Positions 1 through 4,772 of a stretch of DNA of 5,855 nt are shown piece after piece. The stretch spans positions 1 to 5,855 of the forward strand of contig CANQKL010000108.1 in NCBI GenBank assembly GCA_947624455.1, given 5' to 3'. Numbering within the stretch: position 1 is the stretch's first letter; each line of letters opens with the position of its first letter. The notes under the pieces were generated by a model. That model was given only the letters and a program-made list of their open reading frames with translations, did not search any database and was not told where the DNA came from. Made by a program: the position numbers and the translations under genes. The stretch is from an uncultured Clostridia bacterium. GTDB taxonomy: Bacteria > Bacillota > Clostridia > UMGS1883.

Positions 1-327
1 AACCCCTGTCCGAAAACATCTCCACCCGGGCGTCTCCGAGCGCAGTCAACAGTTTAACGTTCCCTCCGCCGGACGGCTGTTGACGGCCTTCCGGTTTTAG
101 TAGCTTCATTCGTCATGTACGGCGCAAAGCTTAGCCGTATCACGTTCACCGCTGAGTGACGCCCTTATCCCGGCCGCGGTACTCCAGGTAAGGACGACGG
201 GCCAAGTTAGGCCGCGTAAGCTAAACTATTATTGTTAGCGTTTAATTTTAGGTTGGGATTTTAACGCGGTTCCCGCCGCGGCTCGCTTCCCAAGCTTCAA
301 CATCCCCGTCGAAGCCGTTACGGCCCC
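1..327 (-). ncRNA. ssrA: transfer-messenger RNA (tmRNA), 3' end cut by window edge
   Basis: tmRNA acts with SmpB: it enters stalled ribosomes as an alanyl-tRNA mimic, then serves as mRNA for a degradation tag. Read on the minus strand, the RNA opens with the hallmark GGGGCCGUAACGGCUUCGAC, the acceptor strand plus D-like region. A GCGG/CCGC stem with GGGA-UCCC pairing fits pseudoknot 1. An AU-rich unpaired stretch holds the tag reading frame, and structured GC-rich segments fit the later pseudoknots. The RNA reaches CAGGGGUU, the 5' side of the T arm and the start of its loop, at position 1. The last part of the T arm, the 3' acceptor strand and CCA lie outside the window. The 5' end is set by GGGGCCG, which should pair with the missing 3' acceptor strand. 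It is a one-piece, not permuted, tmRNA. Identification is near certain; internal pairings were judged by eye. Confidence 0.97.
207..239 (-). other. tmRNA tag-peptide reading frame (ANNNSLAYAA, stop UAA)
   Basis: This is the mRNA-like part of tmRNA. Reading GCU AAC AAU AAU AGU UUA GCU UAC GCG GCC UAA gives A-N-N-N-S-L-A-Y-A-A. The resume codon is inferred to be the GCU at 237-239, because it follows an A-rich AAAUUAAAC stretch of the kind found before resume codons and gives a tag of usual length starting with Ala. The Ala-Ala ending is typical of tags recognised by ClpXP. The third-last residue is Tyr where Leu is commonest. A single stop codon is seen, not a tandem pair. Confidence 0.88.
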
Positions 328-339
328 ATATACAATTGT

Positions 340-368
340 ATTATATCACAACTATTATTACAAATCAA
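340..368 (-). promoter_or_regulatory. sigma-A-type promoter of ssrA
   Basis: A perfect -10 TATAAT (340-345) lies 17 bp from a -35 TTGATT (363-368, 4 of 6 to consensus). Transcription should start near 333, leaving a leader of a few nucleotides to be removed by RNase P before the mature end at 327. It gives ssrA its own transcription, independent of the regulator genes upstream. The -35 overlaps the outer end of a 13-bp inverted repeat. Confidence 0.75.
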
Positions 369-398
369 GGACAAAAGGAGAGATTTTTTGTCCTTGAT
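364..398 (-). terminator. 13-bp perfect hairpin after the larger regulator gene; possible terminator and/or operator
   Basis: Arms 364-376 and 386-398 are perfectly complementary (ATCAAGGACAAAA against TTTTGTCCTTGAT) around a 9-nt loop. The hairpin starts 13 nt after the stop codon of the 412-1182 gene, so it is placed like its terminator. On the minus strand it is followed only by TTGTAATAAT, a poor U-tract. On the plus strand it is followed by CTGTTTTTTCTG, a better one. The stem is AT-rich. It covers most of the ssrA -35 hexamer, so an operator role is also possible. Confidence 0.5.
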
Positions 399-411
399 CT
401 GTTTTTTCTGT

Positions 412-1182
412 CTAATTCCGGAACCCGCACCAGTCTTCATGGAAGTCCGCTAGCCGCCCCGCGAGAGATAAAATCGGATACACCAGAAGCTTTACCTTGT
501 GCCCGCCGCTGAAATTGTAAACGTCAAGACATTCTCCCGTGCCTATGTCCACGGTCTGCTTTAAAACAAAGCTGAGGCTTTCCAGCTTTTCGAAGACATT
601 ACGGGCATTTTCTTCATCCATGCCGCAGCGAACGGCAATGGATGAAACCGTATAGGCAACGGGATTTTCAATCAAATGCTTCATAATCCTGCGGACATAG
701 GGGTCCGCAAGCACGGTCAGCAGCTCCGATATGCTCTCATCCTCCAGCATAGGCAGAGATTCTTTCTCGCCCGGAAGCCAGACTAAAGCTATATCCTTAT
801 TGGCATATACGGCGCCGGCCTGTCTCGACAAAAAGCCTGTGTTCCGCTGAGGGCTTGATCGGAGACTTTTTAGCGTCATGTCAGGGTCGTTATCCTGACA
901 CCATGCCCACATGGTATCTATGACCGCCCTGTGAACGGCGGAGGGAGTTTCATTCACGGGGAAGGAGCTTATCCGTTCCGGCCTTTCTATGGAAAAAAGC
1001 TCGTCCACCGTCACGTCAAAAATCCCGGCGATCACCGGCAGCAGCAGAATGTCCGGCATAGTAACACTGTTCTCCCATTTTGAGACCGACTGGGCCGACA
1101 CGCCAAGGTTGGCGGCCAGCTCCTCCTGAGTCATGGATTTTCCCCTGCGCAGGGACGCGATCTTTTCACCGACAGTTTGCAT
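412..1182 (-). CDS. XRE-family transcriptional regulator with C-terminal winged-helix-like domain
   Basis: Predicted cytoplasmic DNA-binding regulator of 256 aa; no specific function is recognised. Residues 4-62 are a clear Cro/C1-type helix-turn-helix (HTH_3): TQEELAANLGVSAQSVSKWE is the HTH core and the following MPDILLLP is typical of clostridial XRE proteins. A linker of about 85 residues follows, including a stretch around 120-137 that could be beta strands. Residues about 152-225 look like a second, ArsR/MarR-like winged helix (LLTVLADPYVRRIMKHL, then a helix pair and a TGECLDVYNF hairpin). The ATG start is supported by AAGGAGG at 1190-1196, 7 nt upstream. It is co-oriented with, and 113 bp downstream of, another XRE gene, and lies just upstream of ssrA. 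The XRE domain is certain; the C-terminal fold is inference from pattern. Confidence 0.88.
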   Translation of the reverse strand: MQTVGEKIASLRRGKSMTQEELAANLGVSAQSVSKWENSVTMPDILLLPVIAGIFDVTVDELFSIERPERISSFPVNETPSAVHRAVIDTMWAWCQDNDPDMTLKSLRSSPQRNTGFLSRQAGAVYANKDIALVWLPGEKESLPMLEDESISELLTVLADPYVRRIMKHLIENPVAYTVSSIAVRCGMDEENARNVFEKLESLSFVLKQTVDIGTGECLDVYNFSGGHKVKLLVYPILSLAGRLADFHEDWCGFRN

Positions 1183-1204
1183 TTTGATTCCTCCTTTTGA
1201 TTAT

Positions 1205-1232
1205 ATTTTACCACAAATCCCGGAGAAATCAA
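1205..1232 (-). promoter_or_regulatory. candidate promoter of the 256-aa regulator gene
   Basis: TTGATT (1227-1232) and TAAAAT (1205-1210) are 16 bp apart on the minus strand. A perfect TATAAT overlaps at 1200-1205 but lacks a -35 at normal spacing. It sits directly upstream of the ribosome binding site at 1190-1196. This would give a very short leader. The call is tentative. Confidence 0.4.
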
Positions 1233-1242
1233 TAGAGTGTTC

Positions 1243-1270
1243 GGATAGAAAATCGCCTTTTAGGATAGAA
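1243..1270. repeat. pair of direct repeats GGATAGAA, 20 bp apart
   Basis: GGATAGAA occurs at 1243-1250 and 1263-1270. With flanks the match is T(C/A)GGATAGAA, 9 of 10 bases. The start-to-start distance of 20 bp is close to two helical turns. The pair sits in the 113-bp gap between the two regulator genes, just upstream of the candidate -35 at 1227-1232, a position suited to regulator half-sites. Chance occurrence cannot be excluded for an 8-mer. Confidence 0.35.
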
Positions 1271-1295
1271 GCCTCAACCGGAAGGGCGACATAAA

Positions 1296-1490
1296 TCAGT
1301 TAAACCTCATGCTGTCCAACTCACTGTTAAATTCCTTTGTGACCTCGAGTATCACCTTGTCGGCGTTGACGCTGATCTTGTAGTCTTTCAAGAGGGGGAA
1401 TTTCTCGCCCTTGAATTTCAGCACCATCTCCTCGGCTTCCTGTTTAGAGGCGAGTTCAAAGGTTTCTGTGGTTTTGATAAGTTTTGCCAT
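1296..1490 (-). CDS. possible nested in-frame product: 64-aa C-terminal module from an internal start
   Basis: Inside the small XRE gene, an ATG at 1488-1490 is preceded by GGAAAGGA (1499-1506) at a spacing of 8 nt, as good a ribosome binding site as many real starts. It would give MAKLIKTTETFELASKQEAE and on to the same stop, 64 aa. The start coincides with the boundary between the HTH domain and the C-terminal module. That fits either a dual-start gene or a gene fusion that kept the old start signal. This is inference; no expression evidence is visible. Confidence 0.4.
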   Translation of the reverse strand: MAKLIKTTETFELASKQEAEEMVLKFKGEKFPLLKDYKISVNADKVILEVTKEFNSELDSMRFN

Positions 1491-1697
1491 AGTATCATTC
1501 CTTTCCAAGCCCAGCAAATAATCTGTGGTCACTCTGAAATATACGGCGAGCTGGGGGAGCATAGACAGATCCGGAGCATTGACGCCGTTTTCCCAGCGGG
1601 AAACCGTCTGAACAGATACTCGCAGCGCTTCCGAGAACTCTTCCTGCGTAATGCCTCGGCTCTGTCTTAACTCTTTTATGGTCTTTCCGATATCCAT
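1296..1697 (-). CDS. small XRE-family regulator with C-terminal extension of unknown function
   Basis: A 133-aa protein. Residues 3-65 form a Cro/C1-type HTH: ITQEEFSEALRVSVQTVSRWENG is the recognition region, followed by APDLSMLPQLAVYFRVTTDYLLG, the end of an HTH_3 domain. Residues 70-133 are a separate basic/acidic alpha-beta module (MAKLIKTTETFELASKQEAEEMV, then strands around YKISV and KVILEVTKEFN) that I cannot assign. It resembles, from memory only, small stand-alone proteins of clostridial mobile elements. The start is the ATG at 1695-1697, because AGGAGG at 1704-1709 is 6 nt from it; an in-frame TTG at 1701-1703 would touch the Shine-Dalgarno. The stop is TGA. It lies 94 bp after smpB with its own extended -10 promoter. 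An internal start at 1490 may give a second product. Target genes are unknown; autoregulation is likely for this class. Confidence 0.87.
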   Translation of the reverse strand: MDIGKTIKELRQSRGITQEEFSEALRVSVQTVSRWENGVNAPDLSMLPQLAVYFRVTTDYLLGLERNDTMAKLIKTTETFELASKQEAEEMVLKFKGEKFPLLKDYKISVNADKVILEVTKEFNSELDSMRFN

Positions 1698-1703
1698 ATG
1701 CAA

Positions 1704-1709
1704 CCTCCT
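1704..1709 (-). promoter_or_regulatory. ribosome binding site fixing the ATG start of the small XRE gene
   Basis: AGGAGG on the minus strand lies 6 nt upstream of the ATG at 1695-1697 and immediately next to an in-frame TTG at 1701-1703. The spacing rules out the TTG and shortens the open frame by two residues. Confidence 0.85.
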
Positions 1710-1724
1710 GAGCTTTATGATGAT

Positions 1725-1733
1725 ATTATAGCA
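1725..1733 (-). promoter_or_regulatory. extended -10 promoter of the small XRE gene
   Basis: TGCTATAAT is a full extended -10 (TGn plus a consensus TATAAT). The expected -35 region, about 1748-1753, reads GTTTTT and has little similarity to TTGACA, so the extended -10 probably carries recognition. A 6-bp inverted repeat (1738-1743 and 1749-1754) covers that -35 region and could hold an operator. Confidence 0.65.
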
Positions 1734-1775
1734 AAGCCTGTTTCATAAAAACAGCACACAAAACGAGAACGGACT

Positions 1776-1789
1776 TAACACTTGTGTTA
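1776..1789. promoter_or_regulatory. palindrome TAACAC-TT-GTGTTA, candidate operator
   Basis: Two perfect 6-bp arms surround a 2-bp centre, so a folded RNA would have too small a loop for a good terminator. A dimeric DNA-binding protein is the better guess. It lies 2 bp beyond the smpB stop and about 50 bp upstream of the extended -10 of the small XRE gene. That is consistent with an operator for either regulator, though somewhat far for simple blocking of polymerase. Confidence 0.35.
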
Positions 1790-1791
1790 TG

Positions 1792-2262
1792 TTACTGCTT
1801 TTGCCGCTCGCGAAGGGCCCTGTCCATCTCCCGCTGGGCGTCCCGCTTTGCGGCGTCGTCCCGCTTGTCGTAGAGCTTTTTGCCTCGAGCCAAGGCGACC
1901 GTCATTTTTACCAGCGAACCCTTGAGATATATGTCCAGCGGCACAAGAGTCAGGCCCTTTTGTTTTACCTTGCCAAAAAGCCGCATTATTTCGCCCTTGT
2001 GCAGGAGCAGCCGCCGGGTGCGCAGAGGGTCCTTGTTGAAAATATTGCCCTGCTCATAGGGGGAGACGTGCATCCCGTGAATGAACATCTGGCCCCCGTC
2101 TATCTCGCAGTAGCTCTCCTTGGGATTTACCTTACCCTGACGAATGGACTTCACCTCGGTGCCAAATAGCTCAATGCCGGCCTCGATTTTTTCTTCGATG
2201 AAAAACTCGTGATACGCGCTTTTGTTTTGCGCCAGGATTTTTACGCTTCTGCTTTCCGCCAT
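1792..2262 (-). CDS. smpB: SsrA-binding protein SmpB
   Basis: SmpB binds the tRNA-like domain of tmRNA and carries it into the A site of stalled ribosomes, where the SmpB tail occupies the empty mRNA channel. The 156-aa product is full length. Family blocks are in order: NKSAYHEFFIEEKIEAGIEL (13-32), FGTEVKSIRQG (33-43), the KDPLRTRRLLLHK block (77-89), KGLTLVPLDIYLKG (102-115), ARGKKLYDKR (125-134) and a basic helical C-terminal tail to 156. The OB-fold core and the GKK/DKR motif needed for tmRNA function are intact. The ATG at 2262 has AGGAGG at 2272-2277, 9 nt upstream, inside rnr. The gene overlaps the last 92 nt of rnr in another frame, so it is likely translationally coupled to it. No clear intrinsic terminator follows. 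Confidence 0.98.
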   Translation of the reverse strand: MAESRSVKILAQNKSAYHEFFIEEKIEAGIELFGTEVKSIRQGKVNPKESYCEIDGGQMFIHGMHVSPYEQGNIFNKDPLRTRRLLLHKGEIMRLFGKVKQKGLTLVPLDIYLKGSLVKMTVALARGKKLYDKRDDAAKRDAQREMDRALRERQKQ

Positions 2263-4366
2263 TGGGCGACGCCTCCTTCTTTTCGAGTTTGTGGGCCTTA
2301 AGCCCCTTTACGATAAATTCGATTTTTCGATTTTCCTTATCGGCGGCCACAAGGGTCACGTCTACCGCGTCGCCCAGCCGGAACTCCCTGTGAGTGCGTT
2401 CGCCCCTGAGCAGCATGGCCTTTTCGTCATATACATAGTAATCATCGCTGAGAGAGGTCAGGTTGACAAGCCCCTCTACCGTATCGGGCAGGGCCACAAA
2501 GAAACCGAAGCTGGTGACCGAGGAGATTACTCCGTGGAAGTCCTGACCTACAAACTGTTCCATATATTCCGCCTTTTTCATGTCAAGCACATCCCGCTCA
2601 CAGCGTTCGGCGGCGGCCTCCCGTTCGCTGCTTTTCTCAGCGGCTTCAGCGTTTGTCCTGCCAAGGAGCCGCAGCGTCCCCTTGTCGCCATCCAGCACGG
2701 CCTTTAAGGCCCGGTGGCAGATCAGGTCGGGGTAACGGCGTATGGGGGAGGTGAAGTGACAGTAATAATCGGCGCCAAGGCCGTAATGCCCCTGATTTTC
2801 AGTGGAGTAGACCGCCTTAGCCATGCTTCGCAGGATCAAGGCGGAAACTATGGTCTCGCTTTCTGCGCCCTGGGCGGCCTTTAATATCTCGGCCATGGAG
2901 AGATTGGGGTCGATGCCCATTCCGCTCACAAGCTGGCGTACGGTTCGCAGCTTCCCTTCGTCGGGAAGGCCGTGTACCCGAAACACCGCCGGAGCCTTTC
3001 GCTCACAGAGAAATTTTGCCACAGCCATATTTGCCGCGACCATGAAGTACTCGATCAGCTCGGTAGCTTCGTTGACAGGGCGAAGCTCAATGCCCACCGC
3101 CCGGCCGTTGCTGTCCAAAATGGCTTTGGCCTCCGGCAGAGCAAGCTCAATATAGCCCCGCTGTACGGCAAGCGTTTTCAGTTTAAGGCTCAGAGCGCGC
3201 ATATCTCGGAGCATGGGCGCCACGTCAGAATAGCGTTCCTCCAGCTCCTTGTCGCCTTTAAATATTTTTTCTACGTTGTTATAGGTCATTCGGTGGGCGG
3301 AACGGATAACGGACTTGTGAAATTCGCTCCTTTGGACGACTCCGTTACCGTCCATGTCCAGAAGCACCGAAAGGGTCAGCCGATCCGCGCCCTCGTTAAG
3401 GGAGCAAATGCCGTTGCTGAGCCTCGGAGGCAGCATGGGTACCACCCTGTCCACCAGATATACGCTTGTCCCACGCTTGAGTGCTTCCCGATCCAGGGCG
3501 GAGCCGGGGCGGACATAAGCGCTGACATCCGCTATGTGTACTCCCAGCCGCCAGCCTTTATCGGTCTTTTCCAGGGAAACCCCGTCGTCCAGATCCTTTG
3601 AGTCGTCGCCGTCAATTGTTATTATCTTTTTTTCACGCAGATCGAGGCGTCCGTCTAATTCTTCGGGCGAAATTTCGGTTGGAACAGAGGCCGCTGCTGA
3701 CAGAACCGCTTTGGGAAACTCCGTTTCAAAGTCGTAGTCGCGTATTATGGACAGCACGTCCACGCCAAAATCGTCAGGGAAGCCAAGGGCCTCGATTATT
3801 TCGCCATGGAGACTGCCGTCCAAGGTGTAGTCGGTTATTTTGACCAGCACCTTCTGACCGTCAAGGGCCTTGCCGTTGTCGGTAACAAAGATCTCTCGGG
3901 GAAGCCGGTCGTTGTCCGGCGTAACTATGCCAAGCCCTGGATATAGCCGGAGCTTGCCAACGATTTTTTCAGCGCCGCGTCGCAGAACGCGGTATACCGC
4001 CCAGCGGGTGCGGCCATCCTTTTCCCGGGCGGCGGGGTGTACAAGGACAAGGTCGCCGTTTATGGCGGTACGGAAGTCCTCGCCCCGGACGTACAGATCC
4101 TCGCCCTCGTCCCGCGCTACAAAGCCAAAGCCCTTGGGGTTAACTCGGAGTATTCCCTTTTTAAGGCCGGTAGCCTCGAGGGTTTGTATGCGGCCGGTCT
4201 TGCGGCTCTCTACCAGCTCGCCCTCGCTCAGCAGGCAGTCCAGCTCGCGATTGAAGTGGGGGAGACTTTTATCTTCGATGCCCATGGCCGCCGCCAACGC
4301 GCTCCGGCTGACGGGACGGTAGTCGCTGGCCCCCACAAACTGACGGATTTTTTCTCGTCTTGTCAT
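2171..4366 (-). CDS. rnr: ribonuclease R (3'-5' exoribonuclease, RNB family)
   Basis: Cytoplasmic processive 3'-5' exoribonuclease that degrades structured RNA and, with tmRNA-SmpB, the faulty mRNA of rescued ribosomes. The 731 aa are in the usual range. An N-terminal helix-turn-helix-like region (1-65) is followed by cold-shock domains (about 70-190), the RNB catalytic domain (about 240-560), an S1 domain (about 604-685; FHGVISSVTSFGFFVALPDT) and a basic tail (689-731). The metal-binding aspartates are in IDGDDSKDLDD (D252, D258, D260, D261), and HFTSPIRRYPDL (537-548) is the second active-site signature. Nothing catalytic is missing. The ATG at 4366 has AAGGA at 4374-4378, 7 nt away. It is 65 bp from secG, separated from it by an intrinsic terminator. 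The last 29 residues are read from DNA that also encodes the start of smpB. Confidence 0.97.
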   Translation of the reverse strand: MTRREKIRQFVGASDYRPVSRSALAAAMGIEDKSLPHFNRELDCLLSEGELVESRKTGRIQTLEATGLKKGILRVNPKGFGFVARDEGEDLYVRGEDFRTAINGDLVLVHPAAREKDGRTRWAVYRVLRRGAEKIVGKLRLYPGLGIVTPDNDRLPREIFVTDNGKALDGQKVLVKITDYTLDGSLHGEIIEALGFPDDFGVDVLSIIRDYDFETEFPKAVLSAAASVPTEISPEELDGRLDLREKKIITIDGDDSKDLDDGVSLEKTDKGWRLGVHIADVSAYVRPGSALDREALKRGTSVYLVDRVVPMLPPRLSNGICSLNEGADRLTLSVLLDMDGNGVVQRSEFHKSVIRSAHRMTYNNVEKIFKGDKELEERYSDVAPMLRDMRALSLKLKTLAVQRGYIELALPEAKAILDSNGRAVGIELRPVNEATELIEYFMVAANMAVAKFLCERKAPAVFRVHGLPDEGKLRTVRQLVSGMGIDPNLSMAEILKAAQGAESETIVSALILRSMAKAVYSTENQGHYGLGADYYCHFTSPIRRYPDLICHRALKAVLDGDKGTLRLLGRTNAEAAEKSSEREAAAERCERDVLDMKKAEYMEQFVGQDFHGVISSVTSFGFFVALPDTVEGLVNLTSLSDDYYVYDEKAMLLRGERTHREFRLGDAVDVTLVAADKENRKIEFIVKGLKAHKLEKKEASPNGGKQKRKNPGAKQKRVSRVFHRRKNRGRH
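2272..2277 (-). promoter_or_regulatory. smpB ribosome binding site inside rnr
   Basis: AGGAGG lies 9 nt before the smpB ATG and within rnr codons for about residues 697-699. Because rnr translation runs across this site for another 100 nt, smpB initiation takes place on mRNA that elongating ribosomes also cover. This implies coupling or interference between the two genes. Confidence 0.8.
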
Positions 4367-4390
4367 ATTGTCATCCTTTTCGTCAAATTT

Positions 4391-4421
4391 AAAATAAAAA
4401 CAGGCGCCGCGTAGGCGCCTG
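4391..4421 (-). terminator. intrinsic terminator after secG, just upstream of rnr
   Basis: On the minus strand CAGGCGCC (4414-4421) pairs perfectly with GGCGCCTG (4401-4408) around a 5-nt loop and is followed by TTTTTATTTT (4391-4400). An 8-bp GC-rich stem plus a U-tract is a textbook intrinsic terminator. It begins 10 nt after the secG stop. Only 24 nt separate its end from the rnr ATG, so rnr probably depends on read-through or on a promoter not recognised here. Confidence 0.88.
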
Positions 4422-4431
4422 ACTGCTTTCC

Positions 4432-4668
4432 TTACTTAAAGAAGTTAAGGGAAAGGACAATGGAGAGAACGAAAAACAGAACGGCAAAAACGCTCGTAAG
4501 CTTTTCCATAAAGCCTTCCATTGTATGAGCCTTGTTCTTACCGAAGAAGGTATCGGAAGATCCGCCCATAATAGCGGAATCTCTGGGATCCTTGCCCTCC
4601 TGAAGCAGAACGATCACAGTAAGCACCAGCGCGATCACGAGATATACAAGTGTGGCGGCCAAAGTCAT
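4432..4668 (-). CDS. secG: preprotein translocase subunit SecG
   Basis: Small membrane subunit of the SecYEG translocon that stimulates SecA-driven export. The 78-aa product has the family plan: a first transmembrane helix (about 3-22, LAATLVYLVIALVLTVIVLL), the conserved loop QEGKDPRDSAIMGGSSDTFF (23-42) with GK and the GGSSDTFFG motif, then FMEKLTSVFAVLFFVLSIVL entering a second transmembrane helix (about 57-77). The start is the ATG at 4666-4668, because GGAGG at 4678-4682 is 9 nt upstream. An in-frame ATG at 4695 would add nine residues, partly encoded by the Shine-Dalgarno itself, and lacks its own site. It sits upstream of rnr, as in many Bacillota, but is closed by its own terminator. 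Confidence 0.96.
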   Translation of the reverse strand: MTLAATLVYLVIALVLTVIVLLQEGKDPRDSAIMGGSSDTFFGKNKAHTMEGFMEKLTSVFAVLFFVLSIVLSLNFFK

Positions 4669-4677
4669 TTTATTACA

Positions 4678-4682
4678 CCTCC
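4678..4682 (-). promoter_or_regulatory. secG ribosome binding site that decides the start
   Basis: GGAGG on the minus strand lies 9 nt before the ATG at 4668. It falls inside the reading frame that would open at the upstream ATG (4695), so the shorter 78-aa SecG is chosen. Confidence 0.8.
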
Positions 4683-4703
4683 GTATAAATTGCATACATC
4701 ATA

Positions 4704-4728
4704 CTCTAATACTTTACCACAATTAGAG
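4704..4728. repeat. inverted repeat CTCTAAT-N11-ATTAGAG over the secG promoter
   Basis: Seven-base arms at 4704-4710 and 4722-4728 are perfect. Extending to 4701-4710 and 4722-4731 keeps 9 of 10 pairs. The 11-bp spacer contains the candidate -10 of secG. If transcription starts near 4703, most of this is not transcribed, so a DNA-level operator is more likely than an RNA hairpin. No protein partner is identifiable. Confidence 0.45.
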
Positions 4729-4739
4729 AATAAATGCAA
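4711..4739 (-). promoter_or_regulatory. candidate secG promoter
   Basis: TTGCAT (4734-4739) and TAAAGT (4711-4716) have the ideal 17-bp spacing. Both hexamers are moderate matches (3/6 and 4/6). A TATGAT at 4698-4703 is a better -10 but has no suitable -35. A-tracts directly upstream of the -35 (4743-4770 on the plus strand as T-runs) would act as an UP element. Confidence 0.45.
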
Positions 4740-4772
4740 GTGTTTTTTGTATTTTTTATGAAATTTTTTTAT

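Noticed and set aside
1698..1703. TTG at 1701-1703 as the start of the small XRE gene
   Set aside because: It directly abuts the AGGAGG, leaving no spacing; the ATG two codons later has a 6-nt spacing.
2171..2262. rnr-smpB overlap as an assembly frameshift
   Set aside because: The S1 domain of RNase R is complete before the overlap, the tail has the expected basic character, and SmpB is full length with a good ribosome binding site. No frame change is needed to explain either gene.
4366..4374. A three-codon ORF (ATG ACA ATA TGA) overlapping the rnr start
   Set aside because: It lies only 5 nt from the AAGGA core at 4374-4378 or overlaps it and is too short to judge; probably chance.
1789..4414. 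Many long plus-strand open frames antisense to smpB and rnr (for example 2972-3601 and 1789-2169)
   Set aside because: They lie opposite well-conserved genes of moderately high GC, lack convincing ribosome binding sites and show no family motifs. They are typical antisense shadows.
4669..4695. Upstream ATG at 4695 as the secG start
   Set aside because: It lacks a ribosome binding site, places the real GGAGG inside the coding region and adds a charged N-terminus not expected for SecG.
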